64,000 nucleotides of DNA from Morchella semilibera (GCA_009192285.1 WBVU01000003.1:1953973-2017972), one strand, 5' to 3'. Numbered from the stretch's first letter, positions 12,047 through 24,650 are shown. Made by a program: numbers and translations. Notes: generated by a model from the sequence alone, not told the origin.

Positions 12047-12186
12047 TTTCGATTAGTAGAGACTTTACGCAAATGGAGTCAGCTCTATATTTCGATTAAC
12101 TGATTGGCAGGCTATGGGATCGGCATCAATCAGGTTACCGGAAAATGGAGCTGGCTCCATTTGCGCAAGGTCTCTATTATCGAATT
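12047..12186. repeat. Foldback element, about 39-bp imperfect terminal inverted repeats
   Basis: The arm at 12047-12085 and the arm at 12148-12186 are reverse complements apart from a few changes. The shared core reads CGCAAATGGAGyCAGCTC on the left and its complement on the right. The roughly 60 bp between them encode nothing. It is probably a MITE or hairpin relic; the autonomous family is not identifiable. Confidence 0.7.
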
Positions 12187-12834
12187 CTGGGAAGAGCCAG
12201 ATCTCTGGCGTCCATATGATGGATGTCTCAACATATTGGCGGAATTGGTCTGGGCGATGCATAACGCCAGATTTATGCCCGGGCATCGGGAGGGGTCGCT
12301 GTGAATCTCAATGTCTCAAGTGTGGAGAAAGCCGGCGCGGGCCCTGCAAGGAAAACAACCTCTGAACTCCGACATCCACTTATTGGCTGCTATAACGTTC
12401 AAGACAGCGGGAATTAAAAGATTCTCAAGGCTCTCTAACCGAGGATAGATGGTAAACAAGGTGTGATGACGAATAATTCGCATTCCAATTACATGTATGT
12501 ATGTATGTATGTACTCTATATGTATTTGGTCAGCATATGTGGGTGTTGACAACTTGTTAATTTCCATTACCACAATTCAGTCTTCTGTTATCTTCTTACA
12601 CGGTTACCTGGAATTCGAGTATCTAGGTTGAAGTCAGGTACCTTGTCATGGATGGAGTTTTTTATTGGTTGTTAGTACTTTACCGGTACACACCTCTTCG
12701 ACTACCTATCATTGAGCGCTAGGGTACCATCTCATGCGAGCAGAGAGGATGGGTCTAGCGTGCGGTACATGGCTCCAACTATGTGCATTCATAATAGAAT
12801 ACATATGCATAGAGTATAGAACCCTTGATGTATA

Positions 12835-12959
12835 CTCGGATCAGGTAAATGACTTTTAACGGTAACAACCTCTGATTTGCTACTAGTAAGGAAGGAACTG
12901 CACCAGGTTGGTCTCTGCTTTGCAGCTTGCATTTTCAGGTTCTTATTACCTGACACGAG
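12835..12959 (+). mobile_element. Tc1/mariner-like MITE, copy A (125 bp, TA-flanked)
   Basis: Flanked by TA at 12833-12834 and 12960-12961. The right end matches the complement of CTCGAGTCAGGTAA with one change, then TTCAGGTTCTTATTACC. The left end, CTCGGATCAGGTAA, has lost about 12 bp of the terminal repeat seen in copy B. The interior (GTAACAACCTCTGATTTGC and CTTTGCAGCTTGCA) is shared with copy B in inverted orientation. TA duplications with roughly 30-bp inverted ends are characteristic of Tc1/mariner-derived miniature elements. It has no coding capacity. Confidence 0.82.
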
Positions 12960-13613
12960 TATAGATATAGCTCTCAGAAGCTCATATATCGTAATATTCA
13001 AGAGAAGTCGCCCACCATTAACAGTCTTTACCATCTCCATCGATCCTGCGTATCCGGGGGAGTAGTCCTTATTACACGTATCTCAGACAATCATTTCAGA
13101 TATATCCTCGATTCAAGTATACTCACCTTTATTCTGTATAGAATCAACTGCATATGCAGCCGGATGCTACTCCTCATTAGTATGTATATTGAAGATTCCA
13201 ACAGGGCCTGACCCCCCGATCACCGGATTCGGTATCCCGTAACTAATAGCGCCAAGTTATTTTCTAGATTGTCACTGGTAGATGGGTAATGTTAGAGTGC
13301 CCTGCAGTAGTGAGTATGAATTTGGTGGAGTACTTCACTTAGAAACATGCCCAGACTCTGTTCCCTTTGCAATTGGTTTTCCGGCCCACAGAATAGGTAA
13401 AATCAAGGGAAGCAAGGGAAGCCACTATCCTAGAGAATAGAGTACCTACTTTTGAGGGACCGACACGTCACGTTAGTACTTTTGTCTTTAATCTGTAGGG
13501 GCAACAAGAAAAAAAAAAGTGAAACATAGTACCTGGGTCGTGAGGTGAGGACAGTACCCTAGGGACCACCACATTAACCATCACCATCGAACTCTTTCTT
13601 CCGCGGAATCAAA

Positions 13614-13650
13614 ATGCATCATCATCACCACCATCATCATTATCATCATC
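13614..13650 (+). repeat. CAT/CAC trinucleotide microsatellite
   Basis: A run of CAT and CAC triplets broken by single variants, in gene-free DNA between the two MITE copies. Confidence 0.8.
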
Positions 13651-13717
13651 AATATAAAAAGGAGAAGGAATAAGGACCAAGGCCTGCAAGCCACCATACA
13701 AGGGCTGAGCCTCTGTA

Positions 13718-13852
13718 CTCGAGTCAGGTAATAAGAACCTGAAAATGCAAGCTGCAAAGCAGGCCCAATTTGGTGTAGTTTTTTTAACTAGTAGCGAATC
13801 AGAGGTTGTTAACTTTAAAGGTCATTTTCAGGTTCTTCTTACCTGACTCGAG
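13718..13852 (-). mobile_element. Tc1/mariner-like MITE, copy B (135 bp, TA-flanked), inverted relative to copy A
   Basis: Flanked by TA at 13716-13717 and 13853-13854. The terminal inverted repeats start CTCGAGTCAGGTAA and run about 31 bp (13718-13748 and 13822-13852) with very few mismatches. The interior is the reverse complement of copy A. This is the better preserved copy and defines the family consensus in this window. Confidence 0.85.
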
Positions 13853-14710
13853 TAGAACGGGAGATTAAATCGAGGAAATAGCTACCTTGGCAGAGATGGA
13901 GAGCAGCCGTATACATAATTGTGTGATAACGATGTAACCTTTAGTCGCATGGGCAGGGGTAGCGGCAGCTGTACGTACTAAGGGATTGTGCATGGGAGGG
14001 TAGAAAAGCTTAGCAGAAATACCGAGTGAACTACGGCTGTACACCGGAACATATCTCCTTACGCCGGCGAGTACGTGGCTATCTTTGGTACAGCTACATA
14101 CAGCTAGGGCTACGCGGTTAGACCATGCTTGAGAAACAAGATTGTCACGCCTCATGCCTCGCCTCATGGCAATTACTCTACTATTATATGTATTTATTAT
14201 ATGTATGTACGGGGGTAGGGGAAGGTCCCCAGAACTGCGGTCATGGTTGCAACAGGTCATAGCTCTGGAGACTTGCCCCTACACCCGTAGTACTTGACAC
14301 TTGGTTTGTTACCCTATACTTGTACATACCTGTACCCAGAGTACCCGCTTCCTTTTCATCCTTTAAGCTTGCCGGTAGCTTAATTTTCCATCTCAGTCCT
14401 CCCCACCCGAGCTCATGCTCCTCCAATGGTCTTCTGTGGCTGCATTGCATTAGTGTCTTCTTGGTCTTGGTCTTCTTGAGTAGAATGTTCCCCACGTCTT
14501 GTAGAGTATTACAAGGCCGTGCCCCGGTTTCGCGGGGTCTCATCCAGTGGCCATACCCGATCTATGATAGGTCTAGACAGCAATATTGATCTCGATTTAC
14601 ATACTCACAACGTGTCTGTGGCTGGCCTTGCACTCAAATATCCTCTCACATAACTAGCCACCACCCTCCTCCGTCTGCGTAGACTTTCATGAACATGCTT
14701 TTGAACACTC

Positions 14711-17073
14711 ATGGCTCCAACGCGCCACCCCCGCTCACGAACTGGTATGTCAATGGTTTTGTCCTTATTTTCCCACTGAAGGATTATTTAAATTTTTTTC
14801 TTATTCTTTTTTTTATTTTTCCTGTTACTAATATTTTTAGGCTGCTGGATCTGTCGCCTCCGCAAGAAGAAATGTGACGAAACCAGACCTACGTGTCAAC
14901 AGTGCCGAAATTTAAAAATTCAATGTGATGGCTACGGTATTGCTCAACCGGCTTGGATGAAAGATCCGGAAGCAGCAAGGGAAAAAAAAGATGAAATCAA
15001 GCTCCAAATCGGCAAGCGAGGTAGGCGAAGGAGGAAGAACCGGACTCGAATTACCGAGGATTCCGGAACAGGGGATGATGGCGGTAGTACACATACACAA
15101 CAACTGAATAGCACTATGATTGAGAGTTTAGAGGTTTTGGGAAATAAGGAAGATCCTTTTAGGTTTAAAACCATTGATGGCGGAATATTGATTTTAAAGC
15201 CCTTCAATGAGACTGGAAAATCAAACCCACAAGCTGTCGAAATGCTTGATTCACCTCATCCACCTCTTGGATGCTTTCGATGCCCTGTCAGAAACTCCTT
15301 CGCGAGGGCTGAACCTCCCCCATCTGAGTATGGTCTGCTAGACGGACGTACAGGGAAGCCATTGTTGCGAAATATCAAGTCCGGGGTCCTTTTAGTTACA
15401 ACACCCCCGCTTTGGAAACCCTCGGGGTCCATCTGCAATAGGACAAAAGAGGAGGAGACCTTCAATGATGAATATGACATTATTATAACATCACTCATGT
15501 CATCGTCTAAGCTTCAGGCTACGGGATCATTGGAAACTTCGGATAATCCAATTCCGTTGACCAACTTGCCAGAGACGAATCTCATCAAAAACTACATCCA
15601 AAATGTTTTCCGGTCTACCTTTTGTGGTATGTCGGAATCTAAAGCCCGTGAAACGCTGCGCAACGTTATCGCTCCATTGCTGCGAACCTGTCCTGGATTT
15701 GTGAAAGGATGTATGAGTAGTAGTGCCATGCATCTGGCCGTTTCTTGTGGACAGTCCGGGCCAAACATGAAGGATCTAGACCTGCACGCTTGCAGGTACA
15801 GTATGGAATGTATTCAAGAATTAAAAACAAGACTAGCAGATGAAGGGCCATCGGAGCAAAGTCTTGCTCTAATGTTGTCACTTGCATCCCCCGAGGTCAA
15901 ACCACTCACTGAATCTTCCTTTATTGAGAATCTAATTAATCGATATTATAGGTACCACCAACGCTTTCCAACTGGAAGCTACATCTTCAGGCCGCGATTG
16001 AATGTCTCGTTCAAATGGATCTTCTCAATAGACCAAACCACACTGCTATTACGCAATTCATGATGGCTCGTGTTATTTGGCTCGACATACTCTCAGCACT
16101 AACACTTGGACGGGCACCTCAATTGTGGGCAAACTATCGCGAGATATTGTCCCGGCCCGCGCACAAGAGGTCTTTCTGTGGGTTACTAGATATGACAGGC
16201 TGTGATGATACAGTAATGTTTCTTGTATCGGAAGTTATGTGTGTCGAGGATTATAAGTTCCGGTCATTTGATGACGGTGTGCTCAGCTGGGCTAGAGGCA
16301 GGAGGAGAGCAATGGAGCTCGATACACGTCTGAGATATAGAGACCTACCTGTCACCGTACAGTTGCCCCCTTCTCCAGAACCACCAGCGGCTTCACTGCA
16401 GCCACACGAGGATTACGACTCGGAAGATGACGGCAATTTGTTATCCCCATCGCCATCGTGGACAATTTCGGACCCCCAAAGTCCTTTAAGTGACTTTGGA
16501 AGCCCGCATCACCCATCCGCATCATCACCAGGCTCCAGTATTGAAGCTCCTCTCTGGACTCCTCCTCCGAGTTCTTCCTCCGAAGGCTTCCTGAACACCA
16601 GAGAGCAATCGATCTCGGACTACGCCGATCACTCTAGCGAAGACGAAGTTCCTCCTAAGCTAATGCCTGATCAAGACATAACCATTAAGGCGACCACGGC
16701 CGCTTTTCGCACTGCGGCAAGAATACATCTCTGGAGCATTGGGATTGGCTTTTTCCCACGCCTCAAATTCTTCAAAGAGTTACTCCAAGAACTGATGGTG
16801 GTGGTTACATTGGTTCCAATTGAACTTAGTAGAACCATTATGTGGCCACTGCTTGTAGGGGGTTGCATCGCCGTCGAACCACAGGACCGCAAGTATTTCG
16901 CTAACCGTTGTGCAACAAGCTGCGGTGGAGTTTTATCTGGGATTACAAAAGTCATGCTAGAGGTATGGAAGCGCAGCGATGAAAGTGATTTAAAACATGG
17001 AATCGGCCGCGGGCAAGAAGTACACTGGAGGACTGTCATGAGGGCTATAGGTATGGAGTTGCTGTTGGTTTGA
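14711..17073 (+). CDS. Zn2Cys6 (zinc cluster) fungal transcription factor
   Basis: Exons 14711-14744, 14841-15895 and 15952-17073 give 736 aa. The first intron splits the Gly codon just before the zinc cluster, a common fungal arrangement. Cys13, Cys16, Cys23, Cys30, Cys33 and Cys40 form CX2CX6CX6CX2CX6C within CWICRLRKKKC...CQQC, followed by DGYG and a basic linker (KRGRRRRKNR). The second intron (56 bp) restores the frame into WKLHLQAAIECLVQMDLLNR, which resembles the C-terminal fungal-specific regulatory domain of Pro1/UGA3/ACR-2-like factors. A disordered acidic Ser/Pro-rich segment (about 490-590) interrupts that part. It should act in the nucleus as a DNA-binding regulator; its targets cannot be told. 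An out-of-frame ATG at 14689 precedes the chosen start. Confidence 0.9.
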
Positions 17074-17904
17074 TAAATTGGCTGGGAGTTGTGGATTTTG
17101 ATCAATGATCATGGCCTTCGGAGATGATATTCTCGATCTATCTTTCATTTATATTTTTTTTTTCCTTATCCTTTTGTTCATTCTCGTATTTTGGCTATCT
17201 TGTGGGCATGGGGTGGGTTTACCGGGATTGGTGTTGAAAGGATATTTATTTACGATTTTCTGGATATTCACGACTACGTTCTTTCTTTTTCTTTTTTCTT
17301 TTGTCCTGCTTTAGCTGGCCCCCCTTGCGAAAAACTGTCTTTTTAGGTTTGTTCTAGCCGGAATGCTTGCATATATTTTTTTGATCCTTATTTTGGCGGC
17401 GGAGCGAGTGCGAACTTGTGATTACGACAACCGAAACAAGCGTAGACCCAACCCTGGATAAAAGCTTCCTGTACCCAATACCATGAGAGAACACGCGTAG
17501 AAAAACCACGTACTCGCAAACTTCATACGCCACAGCACCAACGGTAACTTCTTTTTGCCGTTGACACCCGAGTTCGATAATAAACTCCCGAGTATTCGCA
17601 GCTACTCTAGCCTCGATCCCGTTGTAAAACCGCTCTAAACTACTGATCTACATTTCGGCAATCGAGGTAGAAACTCTCAACGTCGTAGTGTCCGCTACAA
17701 GATCTAGGCGTCCTGGAAAACCTCTGAGCTATCATAATCTTCTAGCGAGTGATGAGCACCCGGTAATTGTAGTCGCGGGGCCAAAAGGGCGGAATAGAGC
17801 CTTTTCGAGATAAGATACTCATAATAAGAACTAGATATGCTTATCCCATCCTACTTTGTAGGGGATCTACAAAGGGTGGCAAAAGGTACATATGTGATAA
17901 CACA

Positions 17905-17954
17905 ATAGGCCCTTTGCGCAAAAGACTCTGAAGTCTTTTGCGCAAAGGGCCTAT
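17905..17954. repeat. Near-perfect palindrome with 23-bp arms and a 4-base loop
   Basis: Arms 17905-17927 and 17932-17954 are exact reverse complements, with loop CTGA. The core word is TTTGCGCAAA on both sides. As RNA it would form a very stable hairpin. An imperfect copy of one arm lies at 59683-59704. Confidence 0.85.
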
Positions 17955-18264
17955 CATGCATACAGGAGCAACATATATTGTACATAATATAGAATTGCTC
18001 CCATGCCCGAGGAAGCACCTGTGGGATTACTGTGCAGCGTTGGCCCCCTATTGATTCGAGTACCGTCATCTACTGGTTGGAATAGGTACATACATGTATC
18101 TTTGAGTACATGTAGGTAAATATATGTAAGTACATGTACTTGTATGCTGTCGTGACGTCGGTTAAATGATGATCCGTGTCTAATAGTAGATTTTAGAGCT
18201 ATAATTATAGCCAATTATCGGTGAACGGCCTAGCCCTGCTATTCTAATGTGCGTCTCACTAAAT

Positions 18265-18349
18265 GTACTAGTCAAGTTTTTATCAATAGGACTTCGGTTG
18301 CTACAGCCATTACCTACCCCCGTCCTATTGATAAAAATTTGGCAAGTAC
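18265..18349. repeat. Foldback element with 28-bp arms
   Basis: Arms 18265-18292 and 18322-18349 are reverse complements with four or so mismatches; both contain TTTTTATCAATAGGAC or its complement. The 29-bp centre is unrelated sequence. It is probably a hairpin element or MITE remnant. Confidence 0.75.
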
Positions 18350-18717
18350 ATGTAGTTTAGATCTTCGATCTTCGATTCTCAAAATGATTGACGAGAATAT
18401 TTTTTGTGCGTGACAGCGTGACTAGATCCCCCAATGTAAGGTATAGAAAGCACTACTTCTTACGTACTATTTCTCCCCCTAATGCATTGATAAGCTTTTT
18501 CCCAGCAAACTATAAAGTCTCCCATTATGGATGCTAGCGAAAAGGAACTATAGCTACATGTAGACTGTACGAATCCAAGAATGTGACTAGTCCCGAGAAC
18601 GGGACGGGTAGATCATCATCGCCACAGCAGGATACCTATCTACGAAGAAGACACTTGTCTCCTAAACCAATCTAGCTGCCCGCATGTTTCCCTTCCGAGA
18701 CTCAGCCATTCCATCAA

Positions 18718-18751
18718 CTACCACCACCACCACCACCACCACCACCACCAC
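18718..18751 (+). repeat. (CCA)n microsatellite
   Basis: About eleven CCA triplets in gene-free DNA. Confidence 0.85.
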
Positions 18752-21439
18752 TACCAGCAACCATAGGAACTGCAAAGTCTATCACACACTACTAGTCCCG
18801 AATATTTCCTCTCGTTCGCCAGTCCCCACTAAACAATAAGCTCGGAATTACCGGTCGGATCTCAGATCCCCAGTACCATTGAGCTGATTTCAAAAAATTA
18901 TGGTAGCCGCCATTAAATAAGACCATTACCAGGGAGCAAGATTCGTCTATTAGACATTCCCCACAGTTCCAACTAAATAAAGACTAGGAGCGATGGGTTT
19001 CACCGACGCTGGTGTAGCTGTATAGAGATTCTTGAATCATCTCACCAGCCCTGGAAATTTCCAAATCAACCTCCTCTGACTCCATAGCAGGGTATCCTCT
19101 AATGTTGATGCTCGGCGGATACCGTATATGGTGTCACCAGCCAGGAACCCCACATTTCTCCACCCTGATCTACCAAGCTTACGCCTCTTCCACTAGAACT
19201 ATACTAGTCATGGTTAGTAATTCTTGACCATTACGATACTTTAACTCCACAAACTCCGGGTGAGTGGACCTATGATATTGGGGTAAAAGAGGGACTAACT
19301 AATTTTGGCTTCAGGGTCTTCTTTTTGATGCTAGTGCCCAAGAACTTAATAAGACCAAGAGCGGGGGATACTTCCGGTCCTATGCCATATCATTAAAGGA
19401 TAGTTATATTCTAAGTAATTGTCATTATTCATCTGCCCAGTGTTTCAAAACAAGGTTCCTTGGGTTATTTATCAGCTCACCTATTTATATGTGGAGTATA
19501 TACACACTTTGTATATTTCGAAGAGCTGACCTGGATATGGGCGAGCAGATCTCTCCTCTGCTTACAGGGACATACCCAACCGAATCCCTGTTTTTCTAAT
19601 GTCGCCGTCGATAAAGTAGAATGCAAAAGAGAATGTACCGGGTGCTCTAGGACCCTTTTCGGCGACCAAGTGATAACCTGTGATTCCAAAATTGCTCAAG
19701 GGGCGTTTTCCCCTTTAACCAGAAGCTATATGGGTGTATCAGATGGCCAAGAGAAGGGTAGAGCACGTATCTGAACTTACCTGGGCAGGAAGTGCTTCGC
19801 CATAAGTTGGCAAACCAGTTCTGACGACAGTAGAAGTTGTTTCTAAAAGTCTGTGCGGAGGCTTGAGGCAAGACCCCCAACACCTCCCCAAAGTGATATG
19901 TCACTAACGTGAAGGGAAACGGTTGTTTCGCTAAATATCAAATTACTGCTTGTGCAGGTATTGGGCCCTTTGGCTCCACTATGAACCAGAGATCGATACT
20001 TCCAGGTGTTGATTGGTTGAACAGGGAGTGTCTTGTTTACGGGAAGAACCACCTACGTATTTCCCTCCTTTACTTCTCCTCAACAGATTCGCGAAACAGA
20101 CAGAATCTGACTCAAGCCCAGAAGACCCAACCCGTTTTGTCTCGATCCGGGCCTTTGTTTCCATCCCAGTGTCCACCCCCGAAATAAACGAAGTGTTTCT
20201 GGAAAATAAGACCATATATATATGAATCATTAACGTTATGCTTGTCATGGTAAAAATTCCCCTGGGAAACCTTTCAAAGGGCAAAATGTTTCTGTGCACG
20301 GAGTCAGTCAGTAAGGGGGGTGTACTCCACGAGAACTAGGAGAAGAAGAGGGATAAGACCATGTCTCGAACCAACACGTACTCCGTGCACCTTCTCCTCA
20401 CGGAGAAAAAACTTGCGAATATTCGGCATTTAGTACCGACACTTGACGGCGCCGCTCGGACAGATCTCAGATCTCCCCTTCATTCTGATTGGTCAAAAGG
20501 CAGGATATCCTCCATCACTTATTTCTGAGAAGGGATCTTTCTACATTTCATTTTGAAAATTACCATAGGTCCAGACTTTAGAAAACAAAAATGTAGATTT
20601 TTTCAATTTGTAGGGTGATGCACCGTGATTGATAGCGGCATTGAACAAAAGCAAAATACAAAAACAAAGCACACGAGGGCCCGCGCGTGAGGAAACGAAC
20701 GACTCCGAAAGTCTGGACTGCGTTATGTATCGTGGATCGAGAGGAGATCATGGTCTGCAGACCTTCTACCGTTGGATTCCCTCCCCCCCCTCCCTCCCAA
20801 GCCCACTCCGAGCAGATCTCGGATCTGCCTAGTGGCTCGCTCGCTCACTCCCGTTTCCGCGGCCGGGTCATTGGCTAAGAGTAACTTTACCTTTACACCA
20901 TCCAATATATTTACGATAATTGTACTTACACATGATTTGCAGTTACATACATACTTTATTTTACTTACACACGATACACCCAACGTAACCTAAAAGCCAT
21001 AACGTAGGGAAATCCCGAGTGTCTGGAACGGAGAACGCCAAAAAATAATCAAAAGAAATTTTACCAGATAGATTAAACGCGAGAATCGGGGATCTCGGAT
21101 CATGTCGATGTTGCATGCGCCGAACCAAGATCGCTCGCTAGGGGAGTATAGGAGTTCATCCGTGGTTTATGCTGAAGTTATGGTTTTAGTTCTCGCGCAT
21201 AAGACACTGTGAGAATGTATATTTTAGAATATTCGCCTGTGAGAAAAGGGTCTGGCCCTTACACTGGGCGGGTAATGTACTACATGTATAGTACGAGTGA
21301 GGCGACGTGCTTGAAGGCGCGCGCGCCCTGAATTTAGCTACGCTTGTGTAGGAAAAGACGGGATGAACTCCCGATCCCACGATGCAACACACACAAAACC
21401 AATAAAACCTCAATTATATACACAAACAGAGATAAAGAA

Positions 21440-21545
21440 TCTGGACAACCATTCTGTACAGTCTGGACATGCAGTCGACATACAACAGTCTGGACAATAG
21501 ACGCATACAACAATCTGGACAGTCACAAACAAACATCTAGACAAG
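21440..21545 (+). repeat. Imperfect tandem repeat built on TCTGGACA
   Basis: The word CAGTCTGGACA or a close variant (ATCTGGACA, CATCTAGACA) recurs five times about 20-30 bp apart, separated by similar CATACAACA-type spacers. It is a decayed minisatellite. Confidence 0.6.
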
Positions 21546-24535
21546 GTCCTAAGAAGGCAGGTCTAGATGACCTATAACTCAGGTTTACCAATTTTATTAT
21601 GCCCTGCAGCTTCGTGCAGGGGTGATCTTTCTGTTCATCTTCACGGAAGCTAGCCCTTAAAGCCTAAACTGCCAAGATTCAGGGATCCACCACTGACACC
21701 GCCGATGCAACCACGGGCGCAGCAAGCAATTAAGCAGAATCCCTTTTTTTAAAGTTTTTATGTACTCATTTATTTTCTTTTCCTCTCATCGATCGTACCT
21801 GAGCATGTGTACCTGCGGAACCGAGAACAAATTGGACTTGCCAGGCATATTTGATAGTTCATGCGGATAAACCTCGAGAGATCTTCAATAACAAGATATT
21901 AGGCAAGAACCGGTACCATGAAACGACTCCGAATCCCCGATGTTTAGCCATATTCACATCATTCTCTACACGTTCAATTGCTATATAGTGCATTAAAAAA
22001 AACAATAACTGCGTATAATAATCCAGAAATAAAAATAAATGGTTTATTTCTACCGTCCTCAATGGAGAATGTGCGCACAAAACAGCTGCAATATCGCCGC
22101 GAGCTGCTCCAGGCCCCCGGATGATTTATTGATATGATATAACTCTTAATGGCTACGTACGGCTACCTTCCTCTACATAGGAATGTAGCCTTTTATGAAG
22201 CATTACTCAATTCTATTTAGTAACTCGCGCAGGAATGCCCCAGGTAGGTATCTTTCCCACCGCCTAGCCAAAAGGATGAAAGATAGCGGATGTTGATCTC
22301 GCATCCATAGTTTTTCCGGATCATCACCGCCAGCCTACGCTCAGCTCATCAGAGTAAAAGCAAAATTTAATCTATCCACACATATATATACTCCTGATCG
22401 CATGGTACCTTTATCGCCAAGCACTTGCACGCACCGCAACTTTACCCCGGCTTTTTAGGATCTGGAATCGGACTTTAATTGCTCCGACTTTATATGCCAA
22501 ACTGACATGACTGCAAGTACCTCTCTGTCTGTTACGGGCCCGAAACGACCCCCCCCCCCCCATGTAGGAATTGATCCATACTCTCACACTTCGCACTCAT
22601 CTCTGGAAATAGGTCTTACTGGAGGTCATAGCGATAATTCATCCTGCGTAAGTACACTTGTATGATACAATAAACCCCAAACCCCAAACCCTCTCTTTTT
22701 CTCTTTAAATTTCCCCCCCTCTGGTAAGGATATCGAGATAGGAAAATATTGACGAGAAATTTGACGAGGTGTGGAGTTTTTCCGGTGTGCAAGCAAGACA
22801 AGGCTTGTATTGAGACGACGCTCCCGCTCCACTCCACTCCACTCCACTCTACTCCACCCCACCTCCCTCTCCCCCGTACATGAATCATACATGAATATGG
22901 GGAGGGGGGGACACCTGCATTGCCATGAGCACACGATGCTGAATTGACTGACATATAACGCGGCTATCGATAACCGAGAACCCGATAAGCGGCACACGAC
23001 CGATTAGTTGGTTTGGTTTGTTTGTTTAGTCAATCGAGTGACATACCATGAATATATGATGGATACAAGGGTTTCATTTCTTTTCTTCCCTTTCTTTCTT
23101 TTTCTTGGGCTGGTGGTTTTTTGCTTTTGATGGGTCGTGTCGTCGGTCAAGTTCACTCAATTGATGGCGTACAAACTGCAGGAAGAGGGAGGGGGATGGA
23201 CCGTTACACGAGCTGTGCGTGCGTGCATCCAAAGGGCCAAGGGGGGACAAGGCTCAGGCACAGGTACGTACAGGTACCTACTTGGGTACTCTCTAGGTAG
23301 AGTACTTCAACTCAACTCTACGTACGTACAGGCACAGGAACGGTGGAACGTCAATACGAAGTAAGAACTACATGTGTATATGTATATGTACCAACTAGGA
23401 ATATATTTTATTTGCTCTGCTCATATCTACAATTAACATGCAACACACACACACACAAATAATGATATCTGATAATAATAAGTCAGCAAATTCCCCCCCT
23501 CAATTCATGGCATGGCATGGCATGGCATTGCTCCTCCTCCTCATCATCATCACGCATACCCCATGCCATGACCCTGCCACGAGTTCGAGTCCAGATACAA
23601 TACCCGACCCCGCAAAATCGCCAAAATAAAAATAAATTACGTTTCCCTCTCCTCATCCCCGGGGGGAGGGGGAGGGGGGGGGGGGCCACCCCCTCATAAT
23701 CATCATTTGCGGTTACAATATGCCCCGGTGTCTTTTTATATATATAAATAACCCTTTTTTTTGTTGGGGGAGATAGATGGAAGTACTCGAGTCGTCGCGA
23801 AAAGATGATTTCCCCCTCACCTCCCTCTCCCATCTGGTCTAGCTCATTCTTCATCACCTTTTTTCCCCTCATCATCATATGCGTTCCATATCTAGGAGAC
23901 CCGGTATAGGGTATATTGAATCATGCTATGATTCCCTTCCGGGAATGACGAAGGGAGAGGGGGAGGGGGAGGGCGGTGTGGAGAAGGGTGATTCTGCGGC
24001 CTCATACTCCACAAAAAAAGGACCCTCTCTCATTATGGATATACGTACATGTATGTAGCACAGAGGGAGAACAGGAGATTATGAAAAATCGAGTCAGTTG
24101 ATCACAAAAAATAAAATAAAATAGTGATAATAAAAAAAAAAGACCTCAAAGTACCAAGTACGTTAGTTCGAGCCCCCCCCCCTCCTCCTCCCCCAGGTTT
24201 AATAATAGAGGTAAGGTACATGTACCTCACCCTCACCCTCACCCTCACACCCCCCCCCCCTTCCTCTCCACAAATGTGAGAGATGTGCGTAGAGTTATTG
24301 TTAATACGCAATCCGGCATATGTTGACCAGATTGGAAAATCATGCGGGGGGGTTTGAGCTCCCACCCCCCCCCCCCACCCCCCGGGTATGCGCGCGGGCT
24401 TCGGGGACCCCCCTATGTCCTGATCGGCCCGACCGGACGACGACGACGACGCAGGGTAGGTCCGGAAGGAATGGCACGGAGCAGCTAGAGTAAGAAACAC
24501 AACAACAACAACAATGCAATTACGATACGCAAGGA

Positions 24536-24650
24536 GGAAAAAGAAGGAAAAAAAAAAAAAAAAAAGGAGAAAGAAAAAAAAAAAGGAGAGGGAGAGAGAT
24601 AGAAAGAGAGAGAGTGAGAGAAGAGAGAAAGGGCTCTGGAACGCAAGGGT
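24536..24650 (+). repeat. Polypurine tract
   Basis: About 115 bases, almost all A or G, made of A runs and GAGA blocks. It could adopt triplex-type structure. The long Lys/Glu/Arg or Ser/Phe frames over it are artefacts of composition. Confidence 0.8.

Larger units (their letters stand above)
10065..14710. other. Gene-free stretch with small foldback elements and degenerate repeats
   Basis: No protein-like frame is supported. The stretch contains a loose repeat of GATTCrCTG-like words (10729-11100), a T run at 11947-11973, a foldback element (12047-12186), two inverted copies of a TA-flanked MITE (12835-12959 and 13718-13852) and a CAT/CAC microsatellite (13614-13650). Compared with 4.3-7 kb and 22-36 kb it has few homopolymers, so it looks like decayed transposon-derived DNA. 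Confidence 0.55.
17074..22400. other. Gene desert, part 1: homopolymer-poor DNA with hairpins
   Basis: No supported gene. Short frames such as 19460-19774 have no domain and no splice context. Present are a near-perfect palindrome (17905-17954), a foldback element (18265-18349), a CCA microsatellite (about 18718-18751), four GATCTyrGATC palindromes (18.8-21.1 kb) and a TCTGGACA-based imperfect repeat (21440-21545). The texture resembles 10-14.7 kb and suggests old, decayed repeats. Confidence 0.55.
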
